From Serratia marcescens subsp. marcescens ATCC 13880 (GTDB taxonomy: Bacteria; Pseudomonadota; Gammaproteobacteria; Enterobacterales; Enterobacteriaceae), in NCBI RefSeq assembly GCF_017299535.1, contig NZ_CP071238.1:1798001-1862000 (forward strand): DNA of 64,000 nucleotides. Reading direction: 5' to 3'. Shown here piece by piece: positions 1 through 8,790 of this stretch. A model generated the notes under the pieces. The model made no database searches. It was not told where the DNA came from and saw nothing but the letters and a program-made list of their open reading frames with translations. The translations under genes were made by a program, and so were the position numbers. Position 1 is the stretch's first letter, and the number at the start of each line of letters is the position of its first letter.

Positions 1-249
1 GGTGGCCAGTTCGTCCGCCGTACCGACCCGGATCGCGCCGTGGCGCTCCATGGCCAGGCGTTCGATCTCGCCGGTGATTTGCAGTTGATGAGCCAGTGCG
101 GCATCTTCGCGCAGAACCTGTCGGTTGGTTTCCGCCACCAGCTCCAGCAGATCGCCGTACAGCGGTACCTCTTTTTGATACATGTCCGACATCGCGTGAG
201 AGAATCTGGCGCGGATTTCATTAGGTGAAACGAACTGCTGGGCGGTCAT
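1..249 (-). CDS. ydcJ: YdcJ/HglS-type VOC-fold protein, N-terminal part (cut by window start)
   Basis: This is the first 83 codons of a minus-strand gene that continues past the left edge. The translation resembles the N-terminus of E. coli YdcJ (formerly DUF1338), with the stretches FSHAMSDMYQKEVPLYGDLL and ERHGAIRVGTADELA. The family contains HglS, a 2-oxoadipate dioxygenase/decarboxylase of lysine breakdown that uses a metal-dependent vicinal-oxygen-chelate fold. The metal ligands lie outside the window, so activity cannot be judged. An ATG six bases upstream (at 255) is also in frame, but AGGAG sits only two bases from that ATG and eight from this one, so I prefer 249. Confidence 0.85.
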   Translation of the reverse strand, partial: MTAQQFVSPNEIRARFSHAMSDMYQKEVPLYGDLLELVAETNRQVLREDAALAHQLQITGEIERLAMERHGAIRVGTADELAT

Positions 250-774
250 GCGCATAGCTCCTTGATTCAGCATAATCTGAAAAATCGTGTTTTTAGCGGC
301 AAAAGTGCTGGCGAAAAAGCCGTCTGCCTTGTTTTCCCCTCAAGTTTAGCCATCTGATTTGGGATTTGTTATAGCAGCGTCAAGCATATTAGAGTTTTAT
401 GCGTTAGCTCTCATTTGCAGCGCTCAGACGGGCAAATGATGCTCCGGTGAGGAGAGGAACGCGGTGGATCGGCCGCGGCGAGCGTTAAATTAAGTCATGT
501 ATATTCAGGGGGATAAAAATAAATTCGACGTAATGATGAATTTATTGCAATAAACCTCTTGTGCATTCACCATTTTTATGAGTAAATGCAAGTCGGCCTG
601 TAATCCAGACCTATTTATGTTCGAGTTTAGAGTTAAGCAGTTCCTCCAAAAACGTTATCATCCGATTCCGCTTCAAAGACGAACCTTCTAAGTACCTCCC
701 ATAAGTAATGTTTCTGAAATGGCCGCAATTGCCTCTTATGGCAGGTTTTGTAAATATATTTAAAGGTAAAAGTA
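250..774 (+). promoter_or_regulatory. Long AT-rich intergenic region with the cold-shock gene leader
   Basis: These 525 bases separate the divergent ydcJ and the first cold-shock gene and hold no convincing ORF. The region is clearly more AT-rich than the genes around it. Cold-shock genes of the cspA type usually carry leaders of about 150 nt whose folding acts as a thermosensor, and the last part here (about 620-774) fits that. It includes a small TGCC/GGCA hairpin near 729-745 and an AAAGGTAA ribosome site just before the start, much like E. coli cspA. No exact cold box was recognised, so temperature control is an inference. Confidence 0.4.
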
Positions 775-984
775 ATGTCTAAGAAGACTGGTCAAGTTAA
801 GTGGTTCAACGAAAGCAAAGGTTTTGGTTTCATTGAGCAGCACGACGGCGGCAAAGATGTATTTGTACACTTCTCCGCAATCATGACCGACGGTTTCAAG
901 ACCCTGGCTGAAGGCCAGCGTGTCGAGTACACCATCCAGGACAGCCCGCGCGGGCCGGCTGCCGCCAACGTAGTTGCTCTGTAA
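775..984 (+). CDS. Cold-shock protein (CspA family), canonical
   Basis: This 69-residue single cold-shock domain is a five-strand OB fold that binds single-stranded RNA and DNA and melts RNA secondary structure. Both RNA-binding motifs are intact: RNP1 as KGFGFIEQ (about residues 16-23) and RNP2 as VFVHFSA (about 30-36), with the usual GQVKWFN start. It resembles CspC/CspE/CspA proteins, but I cannot say which E. coli paralogue is the orthologue. A Rho-independent terminator follows at about 1071. A second, divergent cold-shock gene lies 223 bases downstream, so the two look like separately transcribed tandem copies. Confidence 0.93.
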   Translation: MSKKTGQVKWFNESKGFGFIEQHDGGKDVFVHFSAIMTDGFKTLAEGQRVEYTIQDSPRGPAAANVVAL

Positions 985-1070
985 GAAGACAGGGAACGCG
1001 TATAAAGAGATCTTAATACAACCATGGTGACGCTTCAGCGCTGAGTCATGCGGAAGATATTAAGTTCAAC

Positions 1071-1100
1071 AAGCCCGCCTTAGTGCGGGTTTTTTATTTT
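1071..1100 (+). terminator. Rho-independent terminator of the first csp gene
   Basis: A CCCGC/GCGGG stem with a short loop is followed by a long T-rich run (TTTTTTATTTTTTT). It lies between the two cold-shock genes, so they are probably separate transcripts. Confidence 0.85.
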
Positions 1101-1207
1101 TTTGCTCACGAGAGGTTTGTTACGAAAAACTTTAGGATGGGCTGGTAGCGTCCAGACAATATAAAAAATGACGTTGTCAAGGATGCTCAAGTAAAAGGAT
1201 ATAAGTT

Positions 1208-1429
1208 ATGTTTAAAAATACTGTGTTAAAAATGGGTCGTGTGAAATGGTTTAATCAGGCCGAAGGCTATGGTTTTATTTCACCGGTAGATGGCAGCGAC
1301 GAAATCTATGTCAACCGCAACGCTATCGCCAACACCAAAAATAAGTCGTTGAACGAAGGTCAGAACGTTGAGTTCTCGATCTATCGCAGCTCGCATGGGC
1401 TGTCCGCGGCAGACGTTATCGCGTTCTGA
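1208..1429 (+). CDS. Divergent cold-shock-like protein with degenerate RNP2
   Basis: This 73-residue protein has the cold-shock fold signature MGRVKWFN near residue 9, and an RNP1-like segment EGYGFISP. Where canonical family members have VFVHFSAI, it reads IYVNRNAI, so the conserved His and Phe of RNP2 are lost. E. coli CspF and CspH are similarly altered paralogues with unclear roles, so this may be a comparable non-canonical member. The start is supported by AAGGA eight to nine bases upstream. An internal ATG at residue 9 would give a domain of usual length. The gene follows a canonical csp gene and probably arose by duplication. Confidence 0.85.
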   Translation: MFKNTVLKMGRVKWFNQAEGYGFISPVDGSDEIYVNRNAIANTKNKSLNEGQNVEFSIYRSSHGLSAADVIAF

Positions 1430-1542
1430 TCGCATCCTCCTTCCTCGCCAGTGCCGGTGTCGCCACCCGCAAGCACTGGCGAAGATAAATCCCGCGATAT
1501 CCACTATTATCAGGCCATTGCCTACTCGCCACGGATATCAGG

Positions 1543-2769
1543 ATGACCACCCCGACCATTTCCCTTACCGCCGCTCGCGCGTTGCACCTTGCCGCCCAGG
1601 GGCTGCTTTCTCCGCTTAAACGCCAGGCTCGGCCCGATGACGTCGTGAGCGCGATCCAGCGCATGGGGCTGTTACAAATCGATACCATTAGCGTCGTCGC
1701 TCGCAGCCCGTATCTGGTGCTGTTCAGCCGTTTGGGAACCTATCAGCCAGAGTGGCTTGAGCAGGCGCTCGCCGGCCGCAAGCTGTTCGAGTATTGGGCG
1801 CACGAGGCCTGTTTCCTGCCGATCGAAGATTTTGGTCTGCTGCGCCACCGCATGCTGGCGCCGCATGATATGGGCTGGAAATACTCGGCCGACTGGGTGC
1901 AGCAGCACCAGGCCGCGATGGACAACCTGCTGCGGCACATCGAACAACAGGGGCCGGTGCGTTCCGCCGATTTCAGCGCCGAGAAGAAAGGCAACAGCGG
2001 GTGGTGGGACTGGAAACCGGAGAAACGGCACCTGGAGATCCTGTTTACCGCCGGCAAGCTGATGGTGGCCGAGCGTCGCAACTTCCACCGGGTTTACGAT
2101 CTGACCGAAAGGCTGCTGCCGGCCTGGGACGATGCGCGTCATGCGCTGCCTGCGGAGTGGGCGCGCCGGCAGATGCTGCATCGCACCTGCCGCTATCTGG
2201 GCATTTTTCGCGCCGAATGGTTGGCGGATTATTATCGGCTGAAACGCGTGGCGCCAAAAGCCTTGCTGGCAGAGCTGCAGGCGCAGGGGGAAATTTCGCC
2301 GGTGCAGGTAGAGGGGCTGGAAGGGCAGTTCTATGTGCATGAATCACTGGCGGAACTGCTGCCGCTGGCGGAGCAGGGCAAATTGAAATCGACGGTCACC
2401 AGCCTGCTGTCGCCTTTTGATCCGGTGGTGTGGGATCGCCGCCGGGCGCTCGAACTGTTCAACTTTGACTATCGGCTGGAGTGTTACACGCCGAAAGAAA
2501 AACGCCGCTACGGTTACTTCACGTTGCCGGTGCTGCATCGGGGCGAGCTGGTGGGGCGGATTGACGCCAAGGCGCACCGTCGCCAGGGCATCTTCGAGAT
2601 CATCAGTTTCCATGCGGAGCCGCAGGTGCGCTTCGGCAAACAGCGAACGCAGGATATCCGGCAGGCCATCGCGCGCACGGCCAAATGGCACGGTGCGCAA
2701 CGGGTCGCGCTGGGCGACATTCCGGCGGCGTTGGCCGCTGAATGGGGTGCCGGCTGGGAAGTGGGATAA
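1543..2769 (+). CDS. ycaQ: YcaQ/AlkX-type DNA glycosylase for interstrand crosslinks
   Basis: This 408-residue protein matches the YcaQ/AlkZ family of winged-helix (HTH_42) DNA glycosylases, which unhook alkylated bases and interstrand crosslinks such as those made by nitrogen mustards. The catalytic Q-x-D motif is visible as Q45-I46-D47 in GLLQIDTIS. Length and sequence agree with E. coli YcaQ throughout (for example the FEYWAHEACFLP block). In E. coli the gene sits between lpxK and ycaR. Here ycaR and kdsB still follow, but cold-shock genes replace msbA-lpxK upstream. The ribosome site is weak (AGG directly before ATG), so the start is less certain than the identity. Confidence 0.92.
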   Translation: MTTPTISLTAARALHLAAQGLLSPLKRQARPDDVVSAIQRMGLLQIDTISVVARSPYLVLFSRLGTYQPEWLEQALAGRKLFEYWAHEACFLPIEDFGLLRHRMLAPHDMGWKYSADWVQQHQAAMDNLLRHIEQQGPVRSADFSAEKKGNSGWWDWKPEKRHLEILFTAGKLMVAERRNFHRVYDLTERLLPAWDDARHALPAEWARRQMLHRTCRYLGIFRAEWLADYYRLKRVAPKALLAELQAQGEISPVQVEGLEGQFYVHESLAELLPLAEQGKLKSTVTSLLSPFDPVVWDRRRALELFNFDYRLECYTPKEKRRYGYFTLPVLHRGELVGRIDAKAHRRQGIFEIISFHAEPQVRFGKQRTQDIRQAIARTAKWHGAQRVALGDIPAALAAEWGAGWEVG

Positions 2770-2895
2770 CGAGCGACGCCGTCGGTGGGGTAAAACGAAG
2801 TGAAGCGTCGCTCGTTACAAAGGGGCTCAGTGGCTGAAGTTAGCGAACAGAGCGATGATTTTATGCAGACGTTTGATCATGTATCACTGCTTTCT

Positions 2896-2915
2896 TTTGT
2901 GATTTTCATCACAAA
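2896..2915. promoter_or_regulatory. Perfect CRP-type palindrome upstream of ycaR-kdsB
   Basis: The sequence reads TGTGA, six bases, TCACA, inside a longer perfect inverted repeat (TTTTGTGAT, four bases, ATCACAAAA). This is the full CRP consensus. It lies in the 298-base gap between ycaQ and ycaR, centred about 162 bases before the ycaR start. A plausible TATGCT -10 element for ycaR is near 3016, about 110 bases downstream, so if CRP acts here it would be from a distant site. Binding is not shown. Confidence 0.5.
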
Positions 2916-3067
2916 ATTCTACGCCGGGATGCGCCGCAGTTCAAGCTGTCACGCCGACGCAGTGAGGAAATATCGGCGGGTTGGCGCTGCCGATGATTAA
3001 CCTGAGGCCGGGCGTTATGCTATCCTCACTGCCTTTCCCAGATGACCTATCCCCTAGCGGAGGATGC

Positions 3068-3250
3068 ATGGACCACCGTTTACTCGAAATCGTTGCCTGC
3101 CCGGTATGCAACGGCAAACTCTATTTCAATAAAGAAAACCAGGAGCTGGTGTGCAAAGCGGACGGGTTGGCTTACCCGCTGCGTGACGGCATTCCGGTAC
3201 TGTTGGAAAATGAAGCGCGTGCGCTGTCGCTGGATGAGAAGCACGCATGA
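3068..3250 (+). CDS. ycaR: YcaR, Trm112-like small zinc-ribbon protein
   Basis: This 60-residue protein begins [18 protein letters not shown] and is nearly colinear with E. coli YcaR (UPF0434, Trm112-like). It has a CPxC pair near residues 11-14 and a later CK pair, suggesting a small metal-binding fold. Its function is not established; family members elsewhere partner methyltransferases. I chose the ATG at 3068, which has GGAGGA just upstream and gives the family length, rather than a further upstream in-frame ATG. It overlaps kdsB by four bases (ATGA), so the two are translationally coupled. Confidence 0.93.
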   Translation: MDHRLLEIVACPVCNGKLYFNKENQELVCKADGLAYPLRDGIPVLLENEARALSLDEKHA

Positions 3251-3996
3251 GTTTTATCGCTATTATTCCCGCCCGCTACGCCTCAACCCGTTTGCCGGGC
3301 AAACCGCTGGCCGATATTCACGGCAAGCCGATGGTGGTGCACGTGATGGAGCGTGCCCGTGAGTCAGGCGCCAGCCGCGTCATCGTGGCGACCGATCATC
3401 CTGAAGTCGCCAAAGCGGTGGAAGCCGCCGGCGGCGAAGTGTGCATGACCAGCCCGGATCACCATTCCGGCACCGAGCGTCTGGCGGAAGTGATCGCGCA
3501 CTACGGCTTTGCCGACGATCAGATCATCGTTAACGTGCAGGGCGACGAACCGCTGATCCCACCGGTGATCGTGCGGCAGGTGGCGGAGAACCTGGCGGGC
3601 AGCCAGGCCGGCATGGCGACGCTGGCGGTGCCGATCGAGAGCGCCGAAGAGGCTTTCAACCCCAACGCGGTGAAGGTTGTGATGGACGCGCAGGGCTACG
3701 CGCTCTATTTCTCACGCGCCACCATTCCGTGGGATCGCGAGCGTTTCGCCGCGTCGAAAGAAAGCATCGGCGACAGCCTGCTGCGTCATATCGGCATCTA
3801 CGCGTACCGCGCGGGCTTCGTGCGCCGCTACGTCAGATGGGCGCCGAGCCAGCTGGAGCAGATCGAGCTGTTGGAACAGCTGCGCGTGCTGTGGTACGGT
3901 GAAAAGATCCACGTGGCGGTCGCGAAAGCGATCCCGAGCGTGGGAGTCGATACGCCGGAAGACCTCCAGCGCGTGCGCGACAGCATTCAACCCTGA
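3247..3996 (+). CDS. kdsB: 3-deoxy-manno-octulosonate cytidylyltransferase (CMP-Kdo synthetase)
   Basis: KdsB (249 residues) activates Kdo with CTP to CMP-Kdo, the donor for the inner core of lipopolysaccharide, in the cytoplasm. The N-terminal nucleotide-binding signature is clear ([19 protein letters not shown]), followed by [10 protein letters not shown] and the C-terminal [16 protein letters not shown] block. Length matches the E. coli enzyme. It is translationally coupled to ycaR. Ten bases after the stop is a strong GC-rich hairpin (about 4006-4033) with no T run, so it is not an obvious terminator. Confidence 0.97.
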   Translation: MSFIAIIPARYASTRLPGKPLADIHGKPMVVHVMERARESGASRVIVATDHPEVAKAVEAAGGEVCMTSPDHHSGTERLAEVIAHYGFADDQIIVNVQGDEPLIPPVIVRQVAENLAGSQAGMATLAVPIESAEEAFNPNAVKVVMDAQGYALYFSRATIPWDRERFAASKESIGDSLLRHIGIYAYRAGFVRRYVRWAPSQLEQIELLEQLRVLWYGEKIHVAVAKAIPSVGVDTPEDLQRVRDSIQP

Positions 3997-4005
3997 GCCT
4001 GATTT

Positions 4006-4033
4006 CGTCGGCGCGCCGCGCAACGCGCCGACG
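4006..4033. repeat. GC-rich inverted repeat after kdsB
   Basis: A ten-base perfect stem, CGTCGGCGCG with CGCGCCGACG, encloses an eight-base loop. No T tract follows on the plus strand. It may stabilise the kdsB mRNA end or assist Rho-dependent termination; that is inference. Confidence 0.6.
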
Positions 4034-4146
4034 ATGCAACACCCCATTATTGATCCCCGTTTTGTTGATCTGCGTTGAAGAATTTTTCCGCTCGCCGTTT
4101 GATGATGTTACGCATCCCCCCCTAATTAGCCTGAGGTGAATGCCTT

Positions 4147-5043
4147 ATGGAGCAGTTACGCGCCGAACTGAGCATTGTGCTGGGTGAGTCCATCAGCCGG
4201 CTGGAGCGGGTGAGCGAACAGCCTTATGCGCATATGTATTCGCTGTACGATCGGCAGGGCAACGCGATCCCGTTGATGGCGAAAAGCTTTATCTGTCGGG
4301 GCATCGCCCAGCAGGAGGCGTACAAGCTGTCGATGCTGGCGCGCGACGGGGATATTCGCCTGCCTACGGTGTATGGCGTGGTGTGCACCCACCAGGCGCC
4401 GTATACGGAAATCCTGCTGATCGAGCGCCTGCGCGGCGTGTCGGTTGAGGCGCCGACGCGCTCGCCGGATCGCTGGAATATGCTGATGGAGCAGATCGTT
4501 GACGGGATATTGGCCTGGCACCGCATCGACAGCCACGGCAGCGTCGGCAGCGTTGACAGCACGCAGGAGAATGACTGGTTTTGCTGGTATCAACAGCGGG
4601 TCGAAGTGTTGTGGGCGACGGTGGTCAATCTCACCACCCCGCAGTTGACCATGGCGGATCGGCGTTTGCTGTACCGCACGCGCGAAACGCTGACCCATTT
4701 CTTCGTCGGCTTCGATGATCCCTGTGTTCTGGTGCACGGTAACTTATCGCTGCGCAGCATGCTGAAAGATCCCAAAAGCGATCAACTGCTGGCGATGCTC
4801 AACCCCGGCGTAGTGCTGTGGGCGCCGCGCGAATACGATCTTTTCCGCCTCTGCGAGGCGGGCATGCCCAGCCAGCTGTTGTTCAACTATCTGCAGCGGG
4901 CGCCGGTCGCCGACGCTTTCCTGGCGCGGCGCTGGCTATATGCGGTATGGGAAGCGGTAGGGCGTTTGATCCATACCGGCAAGCTGGAGCGGCGGCCGTT
5001 CGACTATGCGTCGCAACAGCTGCTGCCCTGGCTGGCCGGTTGA
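4147..5043 (+). CDS. ycbJ: YcbJ, aminoglycoside-phosphotransferase-fold protein, probably catalytically dead
   Basis: This 298-residue protein sits at the YcbJ position and has the look of the APH/choline-kinase fold. The usual catalytic motif HGDxxxxN is HGNLSLRSM here (H197, G198, N199), and the metal-binding D-x-G of the activation segment is LNPG (N219). Both key aspartates are therefore asparagine, which suggests a pseudokinase. The role of YcbJ is unknown. The gene lies downstream of kdsB and convergent with elyC; a GAGG element lies ten bases before the ATG. Whether E. coli YcbJ carries the same changes should be compared. Confidence 0.88.
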   Translation: MEQLRAELSIVLGESISRLERVSEQPYAHMYSLYDRQGNAIPLMAKSFICRGIAQQEAYKLSMLARDGDIRLPTVYGVVCTHQAPYTEILLIERLRGVSVEAPTRSPDRWNMLMEQIVDGILAWHRIDSHGSVGSVDSTQENDWFCWYQQRVEVLWATVVNLTTPQLTMADRRLLYRTRETLTHFFVGFDDPCVLVHGNLSLRSMLKDPKSDQLLAMLNPGVVLWAPREYDLFRLCEAGMPSQLLFNYLQRAPVADAFLARRWLYAVWEAVGRLIHTGKLERRPFDYASQQLLPWLAG

Positions 5044-5050
5044 ACGGGCT

Positions 5051-5824
5051 TTACTCTGCGCCGGCGCTATCTGCGCCCTTCAGCCATTGCCACAGGCTAC
5101 CCAGCGTTTCATACCAGGCGCGCTCGGTATGGCCGAGGAACATTGACGACGGTGTGGCGCGATCCCAGATATTCAGCGGCGAGTCGATAGCCAACTGATT
5201 GGCCGGCGCCGGGATCGGGTGCAGCCCCTTAGCCTTGAAGAAACGCATGGCGCGCGGCAGATGGTTGGCGGAGGTCACCAGAATGAACGGTTGCTCGCCG
5301 ACCAACTTGGCGACCTGAGCGGCCTCTTGCTCGGTATCGCGCGGTTTCCCCAAGATCACCATATCACTGCGCGGCACGCCCAGGCTTTCGGCCACCAGCG
5401 CCGCAGTGGCGGCGTTGCTTTGCATGGGGCCGGCGGACGCGCCGGTGAACACCATCCTGGCGCCGGGATGTGCAAGGTAGAGCCGCACGCCTTCCGTGAC
5501 GCGCGGCAGACTGTTGCCGAGCAGGTTTGAACTGGGCGCCCAATCGGGATTGTAGGTATAGCCCCCGCCCAACACGACGATGTAGCTGACCGGATCGTTA
5601 CCGCGATAAGTCTGGTATTCGGCTTCGATCGGCCGCAGCAGCCGGTCGGCCACCGGTTGCAGGCTGAAAAGCAGTAAAAACAGCCAGCTCAGCGTGAAAA
5701 TCGTCTTACCGCTTTTTTGCCAGCGGGTGAACCACAGCAGCAGCAGCGCCAGCCCCATCAGCAGCATCAACAGCGGCAGTGGCATCAGCAGGGCGCCAAA
5801 GAACTTTTTCAGGTTGAACAGCAT
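5051..5824 (-). CDS. elyC: ElyC, envelope biogenesis factor (DUF218)
   Basis: This 257-residue protein has two N-terminal hydrophobic segments (about residues 10-33 and 38-56) followed by a DUF218 domain containing VVLGGGYTYNP and SANHLPRAMRFFKAKG. In E. coli, ElyC is needed for normal peptidoglycan synthesis and envelope integrity at low temperature. The large domain is expected in the periplasm. It converges with ycbJ, only seven bases apart, and diverges from cmoM, leaving about 150 bases for two promoters. Confidence 0.93.
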   Translation of the reverse strand: MLFNLKKFFGALLMPLPLLMLLMGLALLLLWFTRWQKSGKTIFTLSWLFLLLFSLQPVADRLLRPIEAEYQTYRGNDPVSYIVVLGGGYTYNPDWAPSSNLLGNSLPRVTEGVRLYLAHPGARMVFTGASAGPMQSNAATAALVAESLGVPRSDMVILGKPRDTEQEAAQVAKLVGEQPFILVTSANHLPRAMRFFKAKGLHPIPAPANQLAIDSPLNIWDRATPSSMFLGHTERAWYETLGSLWQWLKGADSAGAE

Positions 5825-5976
5825 CGAAAATCAGATCCTTTTGGGTGAAAAATCGGCATCCAGGTATAAACAGGCCGCAAGAAGATACATTCTAAGCCAG
5901 TCTGTGCCAAAATAGCAGGTTTGAATGGGCGTGCGCTTTGCCGCCGACAAGACTGAGATCAGCGGAGCCGTTGTCC

Positions 5977-6762
5977 ATGCAGGATCGCAATTTTGACGAT
6001 ATTGCTGAAAAATTTGCGCGTAATATTTACGGCACCACGAAAGGAAAAATCCGCCAGGCGGTGGTTTGGCAGGATCTGACCGGGCTGCTGGCGCAGTTGC
6101 CGCAGCGGCCGCTGCGCATTCTTGACGCCGGGGGCGGTGAAGGCCATATGGCCTGCCAACTGGCAGAATTAGGACATCAGGTGTTGTTGTGCGATCTTTC
6201 TGGTGAGATGATCCAGCGCGCCGCGCAGCTGGCGGAGCAGAAAGGTGTGAGCCAGAACATGCAATTCGTACAAAGTTCTGCGCAGGATATCGCTCAACAT
6301 TTGGAACAGCCGGTTGATCTGATATTGTTTCATGCAGTGCTTGAATGGATCGCCGAGCCCGAAGCGGCGCTGCAGGCGTTGTATGACTGCCTGACGCCGG
6401 GCGGCGCGCTGTCGCTGATGTTCTTCAACGCCAACGGCCTCTTGATGCGCAACGTGGTGTTGGGTAATTTCCAACTGGTGGATCCCGAGGTCAGACGGCG
6501 CCGCAAGCGTTCGCTGTCGCCGCAATATCCGCACGATCCGCTATTGGTCTACGGTTGGTTGGAACAGCTGGGCATGCGCATCGGCGGCAAAACCGGCGTG
6601 CGGGTGTTCCACGACTATCTGCAGAGCAGACAGCTGCAAACACAAAAATTTGAAGAGTTACTGGCGCTTGAACAGCACTATTGCCGGCAGGAGCCGTACG
6701 TGAGTTTGGGGCGCTATATTCACGTCATGGCGCATAAACCAAACCTGAAGGACGAACTATGA
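5977..6762 (+). CDS. cmoM: tRNA uridine-34 5-carboxymethoxy methyltransferase
   Basis: CmoM (formerly SmtA, 261 residues) uses S-adenosylmethionine to methylate 5-carboxymethoxyuridine at the wobble position of certain tRNAs. The start [20 protein letters not shown] matches E. coli, so I reject the in-frame ATG 39 bases upstream. The Rossmann motif I is visible as [12 protein letters not shown] (about 48-59), and the conserved FHAVLEW segment follows. It is the first gene of the cmoM-mukFEB operon and overlaps mukF by four bases. Confidence 0.95.
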   Translation: MQDRNFDDIAEKFARNIYGTTKGKIRQAVVWQDLTGLLAQLPQRPLRILDAGGGEGHMACQLAELGHQVLLCDLSGEMIQRAAQLAEQKGVSQNMQFVQSSAQDIAQHLEQPVDLILFHAVLEWIAEPEAALQALYDCLTPGGALSLMFFNANGLLMRNVVLGNFQLVDPEVRRRRKRSLSPQYPHDPLLVYGWLEQLGMRIGGKTGVRVFHDYLQSRQLQTQKFEELLALEQHYCRQEPYVSLGRYIHVMAHKPNLKDEL

Positions 6763-8081
6763 GTGAATTTTCCCAGACAGTACCCGAACTGGTCGCCTGG
6801 GCACGGAAAAATGATTTCTCTATTTCGCTCCCTACGGAGCGTCTCGCATTTCTGCTCGCCATCGCCACCCTGAACGGCGAACGACTGGATGGCGAGATGA
6901 GCGAAGGTGAGCTGGTTGATGCATTTCGCCATGTCAGCAAGGGTTTTGAACAGACGCATGAAACGGTGGCGATGCGCGCCAACAATGCGATTAACGACAT
7001 GGTGCGCCAGCGCCTGTTGAACCGTTTTACCAGCGAGCTGGCGGACGGCAACGCGATTTACCGCCTGACGCCGCTGGGTATCGGCATTACCGATTACTAT
7101 ATTCGCCAACGCGAATTCTCCACGCTGCGTTTGTCGATGCAGCTGTCGATCGTGGCGCAGGAACTCAAACGCGCCGCCGATGCCGCCGACGAGGGCGGCG
7201 ACGATTTCCATTGGCACCGCAACGTGTTCGCGCCGTTGAAATATTCGGTGGCGGAAATCTTCGACAGCATCGACATGACCCAACGCGTGATGGATGAGCA
7301 GCAGCAGAGCGTGAAGAACGACATCGCGGCGCTGCTGAGCAAGGATTGGCGGGCGGCGATCTCCAGCTGCGAGATGCTGTTGTCGGAAACCTCGGGCACC
7401 CTGCGCGAGCTGCAGGATACGCTGGATGCGGCGGGCGATAAGCTGCAGGCCAACCTGCTGCGCATCCAGGACGCAACCCTCGGCAACGTGGAGCTGGGTT
7501 TCGTCGACAAGCTGGTGTTCGATCTGCAAAGCAAGCTGGATCGCATCATCAGCTGGGGCCAGCAGGCGATCGACCTGTGGATCGGCTACGATCGCCACGT
7601 GCATAAATTTATCCGTACCGCTATCGATATGGACAAAAACCGCGTGTTCGCCCAGCGCCTGCGTCAGTCGGTGCAAACCTATTTCGACCACCCGTGGGCG
7701 CTGACCCATGCCAATGCCGATCGTCTGCTGGACATGCGCGACGAAGAACTGGCGCTGCGCAGCGAGGAAGTGACCGGGGAACTGCCGCCGGATCTGGAAT
7801 TCGAAGAGTTCAGCGAGATTCGCGAACAGCTGGCGGCGATGATCGAAGAGGCGCTGAAGGTGTACCAGGAACAGCAGATGCCGCTCAACCTTGCGGCGGT
7901 GATGCGCGATTACCTGGCGCAATATCCGCGTGCGCGTCATTTCGACGTGGCACGTTTAGTGGTCGACCAGGCTGTGCGCCTCGGTGTGGCTGAAGCAGAT
8001 TTCTCAGGGTTGCCGGCGGAATGGCAGGCAATCAATGATTACGGAGCCAAGGTCCAGGCCCATGTCATCGACAAATATTGA
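6759..8081 (+). CDS. mukF: MukF, kleisin subunit of the MukBEF condensin
   Basis: MukF (440 residues) bridges the heads of the MukB dimer and dimerises through its N-terminal winged-helix domain; it belongs to the kleisin family. The sequence is colinear with E. coli MukF, including the N-terminal [20 protein letters not shown] and the acidic middle linker [13 protein letters not shown] ribosome site AAGGA lies six bases upstream, and the start codon overlaps the cmoM stop as ATGA. The end overlaps the mukE start by 20 bases. Stoichiometry in the complex likely depends on this coupled translation. Confidence 0.97.
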   Translation: MSEFSQTVPELVAWARKNDFSISLPTERLAFLLAIATLNGERLDGEMSEGELVDAFRHVSKGFEQTHETVAMRANNAINDMVRQRLLNRFTSELADGNAIYRLTPLGIGITDYYIRQREFSTLRLSMQLSIVAQELKRAADAADEGGDDFHWHRNVFAPLKYSVAEIFDSIDMTQRVMDEQQQSVKNDIAALLSKDWRAAISSCEMLLSETSGTLRELQDTLDAAGDKLQANLLRIQDATLGNVELGFVDKLVFDLQSKLDRIISWGQQAIDLWIGYDRHVHKFIRTAIDMDKNRVFAQRLRQSVQTYFDHPWALTHANADRLLDMRDEELALRSEEVTGELPPDLEFEEFSEIREQLAAMIEEALKVYQEQQMPLNLAAVMRDYLAQYPRARHFDVARLVVDQAVRLGVAEADFSGLPAEWQAINDYGAKVQAHVIDKY

Positions 8082-8790
8082 ACAAGTAATGCCAGTCAAG
8101 CTGGCCAAGGCGCTGTCCAACTCGCTGTTTCCGGCGTTGGACAGCCAACTGCGCGCGGGTCGTCACATCGGTATCGATGAGCTGGACAACCACGCCTTTT
8201 TAATGGATTTCCAGGATGAGCTGGAAGAATTTTACAACCGTTACAGCGTCGAGCTGATTCGGGCGCCGGAAGGCTTCTTCTATTTGCGCCCGCGCTCCAC
8301 CACGCTGATCCCGCGTTCGGTGCTGTCCGAGCTGGATATGATGGTGGGTAAGATCTTGTGCTACCTGTATCTCAGCCCCGAGCGCCTGGCGCACGAAGGC
8401 ATTTTCAGTCATCAGGAGCTGTACGACGAGCTGCTGAGCCTGGCCGATGAGAACAAGCTGCTGAAGTTCGTCAACCAGCGCTCCACCGGTTCGGATCTCG
8501 ATCGGCAGAAGCTGCACGAAAAGGTGCGCACTTCCCTGAACCGCCTGCGCCGCCTCGGCATGGTCTATTTCATGGGCAATGACAGCAGCAAGTTCCGCAT
8601 TACCGAGGCGGTGTTCCGCTTCGGCGCCGACGTGCGCAGCGGCGACGATCCGCGTGAAGCGCAGCTGCGCATGATTCGCGACGGCGAGGCGATGCCGGTT
8701 GAAACCAGCCTGTCGCTGAACGATGAGAATGACGCTGAGGATCAGCAGGTTGATAACGCTCCTGACGGTGCAGAGGATGAACAGGAATGA
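8062..8790 (+). CDS. mukE: MukE, KITE subunit of the MukBEF condensin
   Basis: MukE (242 residues) is the tandem winged-helix accessory subunit that binds MukF and modulates MukB ATPase and DNA binding. I start it at [16 protein letters not shown], as in E. coli, inside the mukF end, not at an in-frame ATG farther upstream. Conserved blocks [20 protein letters not shown] and [18 protein letters not shown] are present. The C-terminal tail is acidic and slightly longer than the E. coli protein (234 residues). The last four bases overlap the mukB start. Confidence 0.96.
   Translation: MSSTNIEQVMPVKLAKALSNSLFPALDSQLRAGRHIGIDELDNHAFLMDFQDELEEFYNRYSVELIRAPEGFFYLRPRSTTLIPRSVLSELDMMVGKILCYLYLSPERLAHEGIFSHQELYDELLSLADENKLLKFVNQRSTGSDLDRQKLHEKVRTSLNRLRRLGMVYFMGNDSSKFRITEAVFRFGADVRSGDDPREAQLRMIRDGEAMPVETSLSLNDENDAEDQQVDNAPDGAEDEQE

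Noticed and set aside
2800..3000. 66-codon open frame between ycaQ and ycaR
   Set aside because: It spans the CRP-type palindrome, lacks a good ribosome site and resembles no protein; more likely a regulatory gap.
4006..4033. Hairpin after kdsB as a Rho-independent terminator
   Set aside because: The stem is strong but no T run follows, so it is listed only as an inverted repeat.
6720..7940. 406-codon minus-strand open frame opposite mukF
   Set aside because: Antisense shadow of mukF with no family resemblance.
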